Assembly (NCBI GenBank): GCA_047459075.1
Contig: VSCH01000002.1
Span: forward strand, 71,335 to 135,334
Direction of reading: 5' to 3'
Origin: ZC4RG19 sp017577565
GTDB taxonomy: Bacteria; Actinomycetota; Acidimicrobiia; Acidimicrobiales; VFJN01
Length of the DNA: 64,000 nucleotides
Shown piece after piece: positions 17,503 to 28,628 of the stretch; position 1 is the stretch's first letter; every line of letters starts with the position of its first letter. Both the position numbers and the translations under genes were made by a program. Under the pieces are notes generated by a model. That model was not told where the DNA came from and ran no database searches. It saw nothing but the letters and a program-made list of their open reading frames with translations.

Positions 17503-17506
17503 TAGC

Positions 17507-18268
17507 TCAGCCGAGCGCGGCGCCGAGCAGCGCCCCGCCGTCGACCACGAGCGTCTCCCCCGTGATCCACGAGGCCAGGTCGCTGGCCAGGAACAGCGCC
17601 GCGTTGGCGATGTCCTGCGGCTCGCCCAGCCGCCGCAGCGGCATGCGGGCGGCGATCTGCTCCTCGGCCGGCTCCCACAGCGCCCGGGCCATGTCGGTCT
17701 TCACCAGGCCCGGGGCGATGGCGTTGACCCGGACCCCGGGGGCCAGGTCGGCGGCCAGCGTCCGGGTCAGGTGGATGAGCGCCGCCTTGGTCACGTTGTA
17801 GTGGCCGATGCCGCGCTCGACCGACAGCCCGCCGATCGAGGCCATGTTGATGATCGCCCCGCCGTGCTCGGCCATCGAGGCCCGCCACACCTCCTGGCAC
17901 CACAGGACCGGCCCCCGGTAGTTGACCTGCCAGGTCTTGTCGAACCGGGGCAGGTCGATGTCGATGGCCCGGCCCATGTAGGGGTTGGTGGCGGCGTTGT
18001 TCACCAGGATGTCGACACGCCCGAAGCGCTCGACGGTGGCGGCGACGCAGGCGGCGATCTGGTCGGGCTCGCCGGCGTGGGCGGCGAACACCGCGACCTC
18101 GCCCCCGGCGGCGCCGATCTCGGCCGCGGCGGCCTCGAGCGCGTCCTGCTTGCGCGACGAGATCATCACCGACGCCCCGGCCGCCGCGTAGGTGGCGGCG
18201 ATCGCCTTGCCGATGCCCCGGCTGGCGCCGGTGACCAGCGCGACCTTTCCCTCCAGGCTCAGCTGCAT
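17507..18268 (-). CDS. SDR-family oxidoreductase
   Basis: Classical short-chain dehydrogenase/reductase of 253 residues. The NAD(P) motif TGASRGIG lies near residue 14, NNAA near residue 91, and the catalytic Ser and Tyr-x3-Lys are in NMASIGG and HYNVTKAAL. The C-terminal WITGETLVVDGGALLG is typical. SSRKQDA after the second strand suggests NADP preference (Arg/Lys after beta-2). The substrate is unknown; FabG-like or alcohol-dehydrogenase roles are equally possible. The ATG at 18268 follows TAGCGT by 8 nt. It ends 5 bp before the cutinase promoter. Confidence 0.88.
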   Translation of the reverse strand: MQLSLEGKVALVTGASRGIGKAIAATYAAAGASVMISSRKQDALEAAAAEIGAAGGEVAVFAAHAGEPDQIAACVAATVERFGRVDILVNNAATNPYMGRAIDIDLPRFDKTWQVNYRGPVLWCQEVWRASMAEHGGAIINMASIGGLSVERGIGHYNVTKAALIHLTRTLAADLAPGVRVNAIAPGLVKTDMARALWEPAEEQIAARMPLRRLGEPQDIANAALFLASDLASWITGETLVVDGGALLGAALG

Positions 18269-18313
18269 GGCGGGGGACGCTAACGAACGCCCCCCGACCG
18301 GCGCACCTGGCGG

Positions 18314-18727
18314 TCAGGCGCCGCCACGGGGGCGGAGCACCAGCTGCGTCTGGGTCACCTTGGCCACCGGCCGCCCGGCGGCGTCGGCGACGGTCGTCTC
18401 GACGACGATCGTGGACGAGCCGACGTGCAGCGGGCGGGCCGTGGCGGTGACCGTCCCCGAGCGCACGGCGCCGAGGAAGTTGGTCTTCGACTCGACGGTC
18501 GTCGTCTCGGCGCCGGGGGGCAGGTTGAGCCAGGCGCAGGCGCCGCCGGCGGAGTCGGCCAGCGCCATGACCACGCCGCCGTGCAGCACGCCGCCGACCG
18601 TGCACAGGCCGGGCGCGTGGTCGAGCTCGACGACGACCTCGTCCGGGCGGGCGACGGGCGCCCGCATGCCGAGCGCCTCGCAGAGGGGCATGGTGTGGAG
18701 CAGGGTGGTGGCGTCGGTGGCGGTCAT
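18314..18727 (-). CDS. PaaI-family hotdog thioesterase
   Basis: A 137-residue hotdog protein with the PaaI/YbgC-like motif GGVLHGGVVMALADSAGG, whose His-Gly-Gly and Asp form the acyl-CoA thioesterase site. TTTVESKTNFLGAVRSG is the following strand. The substrate acyl-CoA is unknown. The ATG at 18727 follows GATGAT by 6 nt, and an upstream in-frame start would extend into the DUF255 promoter region. It is oriented with the SDR gene, 45 bp apart. Confidence 0.85.
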   Translation of the reverse strand: MTATDATTLLHTMPLCEALGMRAPVARPDEVVVELDHAPGLCTVGGVLHGGVVMALADSAGGACAWLNLPPGAETTTVESKTNFLGAVRSGTVTATARPLHVGSSTIVVETTVADAAGRPVAKVTQTQLVLRPRGGA

Positions 18728-18842
18728 GGCCCGATCATCCCGCCGCCGGGGGCGCGTGCCGATGACCTGCGAGGTAACGGCGACGCCGCACCCGGCGGCG
18801 CCGCGGGTCGGCGCCGGGCCCGCCGGCACCTAGCGTGGGGGC

Positions 18843-20847
<2,005 letters not shown>

Positions 20848-20858
<11 letters not shown>

Positions 20859-22503
20859 GGCCCGCGCCGACCACCCCGACGTCGCCGTCGCCGTCGGCGT
20901 CCTCCAGCCCGAGCACGTCGAGGGCCTCGACCTCGCCCGCGACCGTGCCGGCACCGGTCTCGTCGCCCGGCGCCGCCTCCTCCCGCCGGGGCAGCAGCAG
21001 CCACGCCCCCGCCGCCACGGCGACGCCGAGCACGGCCGCCGCGCCGGCGGCCGTCGTGAAGCCGTCGACGAACGCCGCCCGGGCCGCGTCGGCCAGGCGG
21101 GCGCCCGCGGCGGCCGGCAGGTCGCGGGCGACGTCGAGGGCGCCGGCCAGCCCGCCGTCGGCGGCCGCCGCGCCGTCGGCCGGCAGCCCGGCCAGCGCCG
21201 GGGCCAGGGCGGCGCCGTAGCGGGCGCTGAGCACGGTCCCCAAGATGGCCACGCCCAGGGCGCCGCCGACCTCGCGGCTGGCGTTGTTCATGGCCGAGCC
21301 CATCCCCGCCCGGGCCGGCGGGACGGCGGCCATCATCAGCGCGGTCAGCGGCGCCCCGGTCGCCCCGATGCCGACGGCCGTGGGCACGAAGGCCACCGCC
21401 GCCACCACCGCCGGCGTGCCCTCGTCGAAGCGGGTGACGACCGCCATGCCCATCGCCACCAGCAGCAGGCCGGTGGCGATGACCGCGCGGGGGCCGTAGC
21501 GGTCGACGAACCGGGGCACCTGGGGCGCCACGACGAGCATCGTCAGCGACACCGGCATCTGGACGAGCCCGGCCTCGAAGGGCGACAGCCCGAGCACCAG
21601 CTGGAGGAACTGGGCGGTGAGGAAGAACGAGCCGAACAGCGTGAAGTAGGTGAGGCCGATGCCGGCGGTGGCGACGCCGAAGCGGCGGTCCCGGAACAGC
21701 GCCAGGTCGAGCATGGGGTGGCGGGCGGTCAGCTCCCGCCAGACGAACAGACCGAGGCCGGCGACCGCCACCGCCAGGCCGGCGAGCGTCTCGCGGGCGG
21801 CCCACCCCACCTCGGGGGCCTCGATGATGGCGTACACCAGCGCCCCGACGCCGACGATCGACAGCAGCGCGCCGGGCACGTCGACCGGCCGCTGCTCGGG
21901 GTCGCGGGAGGTCGGCACCAGCCACCGCCCGGCGACCAGCGCGGCGAGGGCGAGGGGCACGTTGAGCAGGAACACCGAGCCCCACCAGAAGTGCTCCAGC
22001 AGCAGGCCCGAGGCGACCGGCCCGAGCGCCGCCCCGCCCGCCGCGACGCCCGCCCACACGGCGATGGCCCGGCTCCGCTCCTCGGGGGCGAACACGTTGC
22101 TGATGATCGAGAGGGTCGAGGGCATGACGAACGCCGCCGCCACGCCCATGACCACCCGGGCCACGACGACGACGGCGGCCGTCTGGGCCAGCAGCGCGAT
22201 GCCCGACCCGACGAGGAAGAGCACGAGGCCGACCTGCAGCGCGCCCTTGCGGCCGTAGCGGTCGCCCAGCGTCCCGGCGCTGAACAGCAGCCCGGCGAAC
22301 ACGAGGGCGTAGGCGTCGACCATCCACTGCAGCTCGCCGGTGCCGGCCTCCAGGTCGCGGGCGATCGACGGCAGGGCCAGGTTCAGGCTGAGGTTGGCGA
22401 TCATGACGATCGTCAGGCTCAGGCAGAGGACGCCGAGGGTGCGCCACCGGCGGGCGTGGACGTGGGGGTCGGCGTGGAGGGGGAGGACGTCCGTGGTCGA
22501 CAT
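20848..22503 (-). CDS. MFS multidrug exporter (DHA2, EmrB/QacA type)
   Basis: Drug/proton antiporter of 551 residues with about 14 membrane helices, as in the DHA2 family. LNLALPSIARDLEAGTGELQW and the motif A loop GDRYGRKGAL are present, as is motif C (GPVASGLLLEHFWW, antiporter signature). The C-terminal tail is acidic and has no membrane segments after about residue 510. Substrates are unknown. The ATG is at 22503. The promoter upstream carries a dyad in a long spacer, which suggests inducible expression. Confidence 0.9.
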
Positions 22504-22511
22504 GCCGGCGG

Positions 22512-22542
22512 ACGCTACGAGTTGAAGTGCGCTTCAAGTCAA
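22512..22542 (-). promoter_or_regulatory. Promoter with a 19-bp spacer and central dyad upstream of the MFS exporter
   Basis: On the minus strand TTGACT (22542-22537) and TAGCGT (22517-22512) are 19 bp apart. The spacer is almost filled by the dyad TTGAAGTGCGCTTCAA (22522-22537). A 19-bp spacer with a central dyad is the arrangement used by MerR-family activators, which untwist DNA to align the two boxes. A TetR-type repressor is the alternative. The -10 is 8 nt from the ATG. Confidence 0.6.
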
Positions 22543-22557
22543 GGCATGTGCCCGGCG

Positions 22558-23589
22558 TCACAGCCTGATGACGATCTTGCCGGTGTTGGCCCCGGTGAAC
22601 AGCGCGTTGAGCGCCCCCACCGCGGAGCCGAGGCCCTCGTGGACGTCGAGCCGGTAGGTGAGCTTCCCCTCGGCCAGCCAGCGGCCCAGCACCTCGGCGA
22701 CCTCGCCGAACCGGTCCCAGTGGTCGAGGGACAGGAAGCCCTCCATCCGGGCCCGCTTGTTGATGAGCTGGAAGTAGTTCGACGGCCCCGGCGGGCGGTG
22801 GCTCTCGTTGTAGACCGAGATGGCGCCGCACAGCACGACCCGGGCCCGCAGGGCCAGGTGGTCGAGCACCGCGTCGAGGATCGGCCCGCCGACGTTGTCG
22901 AAGTAGACGTCGACGCCCTCGGGGCACAGCTCGCCGAGGCGGGCGTGGACGTCCTCGGACCGGCGGTCGATGGCGGCGTCGAGGCCGAGGTCCTCGAGCA
23001 GCCAGCGCACCTTCTCGGGTCCGCCGCAGATGCCGACCACCCGCGCGCCCCGCAGCTTGGCGATCTGGGCCGCGATCGACCCGGTGGCGCCGGCCGCCGC
23101 CGACACGACGACCGTGTCGCCCTCCTCGACCCGGCCGACGTCGACGATGCCGACGTACGCCGTCAGCCCGGTGGCGCCGAGGACGGCCAGCAGCGCCGGC
23201 GCGTCGACCTCGGGGCCGAGGTCGGTGGCGAGCGGGCCCTCCTCGACGACGCCGTAGCGCTGCCAGCCCGGCAGCCCGTACACCCGGTGGCCGAGCGGCA
23301 GGCCCTCGGCCCGGGTCGCCACCACCCGGCCGATGCCGCTCGCCCGCACCGGCTCGCCGATGGCGACCGCGGGCAGGTAGCCCTCGGCCTTGGACAGCCA
23401 GGTGCGGACCGTGGCGTCGACCCCCAGCCACTCGACCTCGACCAGCGCCTGGCCGTCGGCCAGCTCGGGCAGCGGCACGCCCACCTGGTGCTCGACGTCG
23501 TTCTCGTCGAGCAGCCCCTCCGGGCGGCACCGCAGCACCACCCGCTCGTTGGTCGTCCTCTCCAGATCGATCGCCGACTGCAGCTCCAC
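22558..23589 (-). CDS. NADP-dependent MDR oxidoreductase (prostaglandin/alkenal reductase-like)
   Basis: Zinc-free medium-chain reductase of 343 residues, related to CurA and PTGR1 enzymes that reduce alpha,beta-unsaturated carbonyls with NADPH. The Rossmann fold reads VVVSAAAGATGSIAAQIAKLRGARVVGICGG. VDVYFDNVGGPILDAVLDHL and NYFQLINKRARMEGFLSLD are family segments. No zinc-binding cysteines are seen. The GTG at 23589 follows TACCGT (23602-23597) by 7 nt. A role in detoxifying reactive aldehydes next to the nitroreductase and exporter is inference. Confidence 0.88.
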   Translation of the reverse strand: MELQSAIDLERTTNERVVLRCRPEGLLDENDVEHQVGVPLPELADGQALVEVEWLGVDATVRTWLSKAEGYLPAVAIGEPVRASGIGRVVATRAEGLPLGHRVYGLPGWQRYGVVEEGPLATDLGPEVDAPALLAVLGATGLTAYVGIVDVGRVEEGDTVVVSAAAGATGSIAAQIAKLRGARVVGICGGPEKVRWLLEDLGLDAAIDRRSEDVHARLGELCPEGVDVYFDNVGGPILDAVLDHLALRARVVLCGAISVYNESHRPPGPSNYFQLINKRARMEGFLSLDHWDRFGEVAEVLGRWLAEGKLTYRLDVHEGLGSAVGALNALFTGANTGKIVIRL

Positions 23590-23596
23590 GGCGCCG

Positions 23597-23618
23597 ACGG
23601 TATCTGACGGCGCGTCAG
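23597..23618 (-). promoter_or_regulatory. Dyad next to the -10 of the MDR reductase gene
   Basis: A perfect 6-bp inverted repeat (CTGACG at 23604-23609, CGTCAG at 23613-23618, 3-bp centre) abuts the TACCGT -10 at 23602-23597. It overlaps the stop codon of the upstream nitroreductase gene. It is in the right place for a repressor site, but it is short enough that chance in 70+% GC DNA is possible. Confidence 0.35.
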
Positions 23619-24235
23619 GGCTGCCGGGGTCCGGCGGGGCGCCAGCGCCCCCGGTGGACGACCGCGTCGAGCGGCGGCCGGGGCCGGCCGGCCGACCGCC
23701 CCGGCTCGTCGGGCGCCGGCCAGCCGAGCGCGACCGCACCGAGCGCCCGCCACCCCTCGGGCACGCCGAGGGCGTCGAGCACGGCCCGCTCGTGCTCGAA
23801 CAGGCCGAAGAACAGCGCGCCCAGCCCGGCGTCGACGGCGGCGAGCAGCAGGCCGTGCACGGCCATGCCCCCGTCCACCCACCAGTACGGCACCGGCCAG
23901 GCCTCGGTGCCCGCGCCCAGCCCCGTCCCCTCCTTGTCGGGCTCGGCGTACCGGCGCACGTAGGCCCCCGGTTCGACGAGCGGCACGACGACGACCGGCG
24001 CGTCGAGGAGCGACCGCCACCGGAAGCGGGCCCGGCGCTCGTCCGGCAGCGTCACGTCCCACAGCCGGCGGGTCTCGTCGCCCTCCAGGACGACGAACGC
24101 CCACGGCCGCGTGTTGCCCGCGGAGGGGGCCCGGGTCGCCAGGTCGAGGAGGCGGTCGACCAGCTCGGGCGGCACCGGCCGGGGCGCGAAGGCGCGCACC
24201 ATCCGCCGGGCGCGGATGGCGTCCGGCAGCTGCAC
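23615..24235 (-). CDS. Nitroreductase-family protein
   Basis: FMN-dependent oxidoreductase of 206 residues. The FMN-binding IRARRMVRAFAPRPVP start, the LDLATRAPSAGNTRPWAFVV segment and the C-terminal VALGWPAPDEPGRSAGRPRPPLD match the BluB/F420-like nitroreductase group. WVDGGMAVHGLLLAAVDAGLGALFFG is the dimer-interface helix region. The substrate is unknown. The GTG at 24235 is the likely start. It is 30 bp after the upstream gene of the same strand and 25 bp before the MDR reductase gene, so all three may share transcripts. Confidence 0.85.
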   Translation of the reverse strand: MQLPDAIRARRMVRAFAPRPVPPELVDRLLDLATRAPSAGNTRPWAFVVLEGDETRRLWDVTLPDERRARFRWRSLLDAPVVVVPLVEPGAYVRRYAEPDKEGTGLGAGTEAWPVPYWWVDGGMAVHGLLLAAVDAGLGALFFGLFEHERAVLDALGVPEGWRALGAVALGWPAPDEPGRSAGRPRPPLDAVVHRGRWRPAGPRQP

Positions 24236-24265
24236 CTCAGCGCGCGCCCGGCGGGGCCGGGCGGG

Positions 24266-24937
24266 TCAGGCGAGCTTGCGCAGGTCCTCCTCCATCGCCC
24301 AGCCGAAGCCGATCAGGCTGTCGCCCTTGGCCGGGTGCAGGGGCTCGAACCACTCGACGAACTCCGGGTCGAGCTGGTCGGGGTGCAGGGACTCGTGGTC
24401 GAGCACCGGGGCGGGGCCGCTGCCGTCGCCCTTGGCCAGGAAGGCCCGCTGGTCGTAGGCCTTCTGCTCGATGCCGTACCGCTTGGCCAGGCGGGTGCCC
24501 CAGGCGCGCTCCTCGCCGGTCGGCTTGTGGCCGGCCCGGGGCACGACGTCGTGGAGCGACCGGAACGCCTCGAACCCGCCCGGCTGGTTGAACCGGGCCG
24601 CGACCAGCACGTCCTCGTCGGGGAAGGCGAGCACCGCCCGCCGCAGCATGTCCTGCACCAGGCCCCGCAGCACGGTGTCGCGCTTGGCGATGCGCCGCAC
24701 CGACGCCAGCCCGATGAGGACGCAGGGCGTGCCGCCGATGCGCTCGAGCGTGCAGAACGCGAAGCCCTTGAGCTTGCCGTCCTCCCGGGCCTGGGTGATG
24801 AGCACCCAGGACTCGGCCTGCTTGGAGATGTCGCCGATCTCGTGGAGCGAGGAGCCCTCGGCGCAGATGTCCGCCATCTCGGCGAGCTCTGCGTCGCTCA
24901 GCGCCGTGCAGTCCTTCGTCTCAACAGCGATCGACAT
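24266..24937 (-). CDS. Uncharacterised protein with GNAT-like features
   Basis: A 223-residue soluble protein that I do not recognise. The N-terminal half looks like an acetyltransferase fold: AEMADICAEGSSLHEI, WVLITQAREDGKLKGFAFCTLERIGG (paired strands), then IGLASVRRIAKRDTVLRGLVQDMLRRAV where an acetyl-CoA loop and helix would sit, without a clear Q/RxxGxG/A. The C-terminal 90 residues are charged and Trp/Phe-containing with no known motif. The ATG at 24937 has GGAG directly before it, and TTG 24946 is an alternative start. Upstream, TTGCAC and TGGACT 17 bp apart may be a promoter. The gene is complete, and base use matches its neighbours. Confidence 0.65.
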   Translation of the reverse strand: MSIAVETKDCTALSDAELAEMADICAEGSSLHEIGDISKQAESWVLITQAREDGKLKGFAFCTLERIGGTPCVLIGLASVRRIAKRDTVLRGLVQDMLRRAVLAFPDEDVLVAARFNQPGGFEAFRSLHDVVPRAGHKPTGEERAWGTRLAKRYGIEQKAYDQRAFLAKGDGSGPAPVLDHESLHPDQLDPEFVEWFEPLHPAKGDSLIGFGWAMEEDLRKLA

Positions 24938-25043
24938 CTCCTGCAAAGCCCCCGTTCCAAGACGGACAACGTCGTACTAGTCCAGTCAACCCCGGCGACG
25001 AGTGCAACTCGGGTCGCCGAACACGCGCGCGGCGCGCGCCCCG

Positions 25044-28000
25044 TCAGGCGACGATGGCGCTCGGCCCCAGCACGACGCGGAGCTGGCCGATCAGGCCGTT
25101 CGAGGTGTCCACCTTCCACCGGTCGGGCAGCCGGACGACCGTGTCGTCGCCCAGGTGGAGCATGACCGGCGACTCGCCCGGGTGGTCGGCCAGGATCTGC
25201 TTCAGGCTGGCGACGGTCGAGCGGGACAGCAGCTGGGGTGGCACCCGCACCCGCAGCGGCTCGGCGTCGCCCTCCCCCACGTCGACGAGCTCGATGCTCT
25301 GGGCGACGAGCTTGGGGGCGTCGTCCCGCTTGTCGACCCGGCCCTTGACCACGACGACCGCGTCGTCGGCGAGCTTGTGGCCCTCCTCCTTCATGGTCCG
25401 GGGGAACACCATGACCTCGACCGACGAGCGCAGGTCCTCGAGCGTGAACACGGCCATGAGGTCGCCCTTGCGGGTCCACTTCCGCTGCAGGCCGGTGACG
25501 ACGCCGCCGACGCTGCGGACCGCCCCGTCCTCGACGCCGTCCAGCTCGTCGATGGCCACGTCCGTCCGCCGGGCCAGCGCGCCCTCGGCCCCGAGCAGCG
25601 GGTGGTCGCTCACGTAGAGGCCGAGCATCTCCTTCTCGAAGGCCAGGCGCTCGCGCTTGTCGAACTCGAGGTCGGGGATCTCGATGCGCTCGAAGTCGTC
25701 GCCCGGCTCGTCCTCGGCCCCGCCGAAGAGGGTCATGATCCCCATGTCGCGCTCCCGCCGGCGGGCGAGCGTCTGGTCGACGATCTGCTCGAAGACCGTC
25801 AGCAGGCCCTTGCGGGGGTGGCCGAGGCCGTCGAAGGCGCCGGCCTTGATGAGCGACTCGACCGTGCGCTTGTTGAGCACCGAGGTGTCGACCCGCTGGC
25901 AGAAGTCGTGGAAGTCGCGGAAGGGCCCGTTGGCCTCGCGCTCGGCGATGATCTGCGCGACCAGGCCCTCGCCGACGTTGCGCACCGCGGACAGCCCGAA
26001 GATGATCGTCCGCTCCTCGCGGCCGTCCTCGCCGACGGTGACGACCGGCGTGAAGTCGGAGTCCGAGCGGTTGATGTCGGGCACCTGGACCGCGATGCCC
26101 ATGGCCCGGCACTCCGCCAGGTAGACGGCGGCCTTCTCGAGGTTGGTCTTGACGCTGGTGAGGAGCGCCGCCAGGTACTCGGCCGGGTAGTTCGCCTTCA
26201 GGTAGGCGGTCTGGTACGAGACGAAGCCGTAGCCGTAGGCGTGGCTCTTGTTGAAGGCGTAGTCGGCGAACGGCTCGATGATGTCGAACCACTTCTTGCC
26301 GAGCTCGGCGCCGTAGCCGGTGCGCTCGCAGCCGGCGATGAACTTCTCCCGCTCCTTGGCGATGAGCTCGCGGACCTTCTTGCCGCACGCCTTGCGCAGG
26401 TTGTCCGCCTCGGCCAGGGAGTAGCCGGCGAACTTCTGGGCGATCCGCATCATGGACTCCTGGTAGATCATGAGCCCGTAGGTGTCGCCCAGCACCTCCT
26501 CCGCGTCGGGGTGGAGGTACTCGACCGGCTTCCGGCCGTTCTTGCGGTCCGCGTAGTCGTTGTGCATGTTCGCCGCCATCGGCCCCGGCCGGTAGAGGGC
26601 CACGAGCGCGGCGACGTCCTCGAAGCAGGTGGGCGCCAGCGAGCGCATGAGCGCCCGCATGGGCCCGCCCTCGAGCTGGAACACGCCGATGGAGTCGCCC
26701 CGGCGCAGCAGCTCGAACGTCTTCTCGTCGTCGAGCGGCACCCGGTCGATGTCGACCTCGATGCCGCGGGTCTGCTTGATGAGCTCGAGCGTGTCGGTGA
26801 TGACGTCGAGGTTGCGCAGGCCGAGGAAGTCCATCTTGAGGAGGCCCAGCTCCTCGACGCCGTGCATCTCGTACTGGGTGACGACCGGCGCCTCCTCCGG
26901 CGCCTGGCCGTTCTCCGGCTTGCGCTGGATGGGGAGGTACTCGGTCAGCGGGTCCCGGGTGATGACCACGGCGGCGGCGTGGATGCCGTCCTGGCGGCGC
27001 AGGCCCTCGAGCCCCCGGGCGACGTCGACGACCTTGCGGACGTCCGGGTCGGACTCGTACATCTCCCGCAGCTCGGCCGCCATCTTGTAGCCGTCCTCGT
27101 ACTTGGGGTGCGGCTCGAGGCAGGCGTACAACGGGGTGTCCCGGCCCATGATCAGCGGCGGCATGGCCTTGGCCACCTTGTCGCCGACCGCGTACGGGTA
27201 GCCGAGCACCCGGGCGGCGTCGCGCACCGCGGCCCGGGCCTTGATCGTCGAGAACGTGATGATCTGGGCGACGTGGTCGCGGCCGTAGCGCTCGGCCGCG
27301 TACCGGATCATCTCGTCCCGGTAGCGGGAGTCGAAGTCCATGTCGATGTCGGGCATCGACACCCGCGACGGGTTGAGGAAGCGCTCGAACAGCAGGTCGT
27401 AGCGGATGGGGTCGAGGTCGGTGATGCGCAGGCAGTAGGCGACGGCGCAGCCGGCCGCGCTGCCCCGGCCCGGCCCCACCCGGATGCCCGAGCGCCGGGC
27501 GTGGTCGATGAGGTCCCAGACGATGAGGAAGTACGAGCTGAAGCCCATGTCCTCGATGACCTTCAGCTCGTAGGCCAGGCGCTCGACGACCTTGTCGGGC
27601 AGCGGGTCGCCCCAGCGCTGCTTCGCCCCCTCGAAGGTCAGGTGGCGGAGGTACTCGACGTCGGAGTCGAAGCCCTCGGGGAGCGGGAACTTCGGCAGCT
27701 GGGGCTTGCCGAAGGCGATCTCGACGTCGCAGCGCTCGGCGACCCACAGCGTGTTGTCGCAGGCCTCGGGCAGCTCGGCGAACAGCGCCCGCATCTCGGC
27801 CGCCGACTTCAGGAAGTGCTCGTCGCCGTGGAACTTGAAGCGGTCGGGGTCGCTCATCAGCGACCCCGTCTGCACGCAGAGCAGGGCGTCGTGGGCGACG
27901 GCGTCGCTGCGCCGGACGTAGTGGCTGTCGTTGGTGGCGAGCAGCGGGGCGCCGATGCGGCGGGCGATCTCGACGAGCTGCGGGTTGGTCTTGCGCTGCT

Positions 28001-28592
28001 CGGGGATGCCGTGGTCCTGCAGCTCGATGAACAGGTTGTCCTTGCCGAAGATGTCCTGCAGGCGGGCCGCCTTCTCGGTGGCGCCCTCGACGTCGCCCCG
28101 CAGCAGCGCCTGGAGGACGTGGCCGCCCAGGCAGCCGGTGGTGGCGATGAGGCCCTCGCTGTGGTCGGCCAGGATCTCCCAGTCGACCCGGGGCTTGTAG
28201 TAGTAGCCCTCCATGAAGGCCCGGCTGGCGAGCTGGATGAGGTTCCGGTAGCCGGTGTTGTTCTCGGCCAGCAGGGTGAGGTGGTAGTAGAGCTTCTTGC
28301 CGCCCTCGGCGTCGCCCCCCGAGTCGTCGATCCGCCCCCGCCGCGTCGGCCGCTCGAAGCGGGAGTCGTGGGCCATGTAGGCCTCGGTGCCGAGGATGGG
28401 CTTGATGCCCTGCTTCCGGCACTCCTTGTAGAAGTCGAGGATGCCGTACATGTTGCCGTGGTCGGTGATGCCGAGCGCCGGCTGACCGTCGGCCACGGCC
28501 GCGCCCACGACGTCGCCGATGCGGGCGGCGCCGTCGAGCATCGAGTACTCGGTGTGGACGTGGAGGTGGGTGAAGCTGCCTCGACCGGTCAC
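25044..28592 (-). CDS. dnaE: DNA polymerase III alpha subunit
   Basis: Replicative polymerase of 1182 residues, DnaE1 type. The PHP domain begins THLHVHTEYSMLDGAARIGD. The polymerase palm has GPGRGSAAGC and the catalytic PDIDMDF (about residues 412-418). QTAYLKANYPAEYLAALL, a helix-hairpin-helix region and a C-terminal OB fold (GVVTGLQRKWTRKGDLMAVF) follow. The GTG at 28592 has GGGAGG about 9 nt upstream. Transcription seems to begin about 70 nt upstream at a TAGTGT -10, giving a structured leader. It is not the error-prone DnaE2, given the length and complete PHP domain. Confidence 0.95.
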   Translation of the reverse strand: MTGRGSFTHLHVHTEYSMLDGAARIGDVVGAAVADGQPALGITDHGNMYGILDFYKECRKQGIKPILGTEAYMAHDSRFERPTRRGRIDDSGGDAEGGKKLYYHLTLLAENNTGYRNLIQLASRAFMEGYYYKPRVDWEILADHSEGLIATTGCLGGHVLQALLRGDVEGATEKAARLQDIFGKDNLFIELQDHGIPEQRKTNPQLVEIARRIGAPLLATNDSHYVRRSDAVAHDALLCVQTGSLMSDPDRFKFHGDEHFLKSAAEMRALFAELPEACDNTLWVAERCDVEIAFGKPQLPKFPLPEGFDSDVEYLRHLTFEGAKQRWGDPLPDKVVERLAYELKVIEDMGFSSYFLIVWDLIDHARRSGIRVGPGRGSAAGCAVAYCLRITDLDPIRYDLLFERFLNPSRVSMPDIDMDFDSRYRDEMIRYAAERYGRDHVAQIITFSTIKARAAVRDAARVLGYPYAVGDKVAKAMPPLIMGRDTPLYACLEPHPKYEDGYKMAAELREMYESDPDVRKVVDVARGLEGLRRQDGIHAAAVVITRDPLTEYLPIQRKPENGQAPEEAPVVTQYEMHGVEELGLLKMDFLGLRNLDVITDTLELIKQTRGIEVDIDRVPLDDEKTFELLRRGDSIGVFQLEGGPMRALMRSLAPTCFEDVAALVALYRPGPMAANMHNDYADRKNGRKPVEYLHPDAEEVLGDTYGLMIYQESMMRIAQKFAGYSLAEADNLRKACGKKVRELIAKEREKFIAGCERTGYGAELGKKWFDIIEPFADYAFNKSHAYGYGFVSYQTAYLKANYPAEYLAALLTSVKTNLEKAAVYLAECRAMGIAVQVPDINRSDSDFTPVVTVGEDGREERTIIFGLSAVRNVGEGLVAQIIAEREANGPFRDFHDFCQRVDTSVLNKRTVESLIKAGAFDGLGHPRKGLLTVFEQIVDQTLARRRERDMGIMTLFGGAEDEPGDDFERIEIPDLEFDKRERLAFEKEMLGLYVSDHPLLGAEGALARRTDVAIDELDGVEDGAVRSVGGVVTGLQRKWTRKGDLMAVFTLEDLRSSVEVMVFPRTMKEEGHKLADDAVVVVKGRVDKRDDAPKLVAQSIELVDVGEGDAEPLRVRVPPQLLSRSTVASLKQILADHPGESPVMLHLGDDTVVRLPDRWKVDTSNGLIGQLRVVLGPSAIVA

Positions 28593-28628
28593 CCTGACGG
28601 CTCCCTCCCGGAACGCACGAGACCGGCC

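Noticed and set aside
24947..25043. Terminator at the GCGCGC-rich palindrome near 25024-25038 after dnaE
   Set aside because: The palindrome is short and has no T-tract; in this GC content it is likely to arise by chance.
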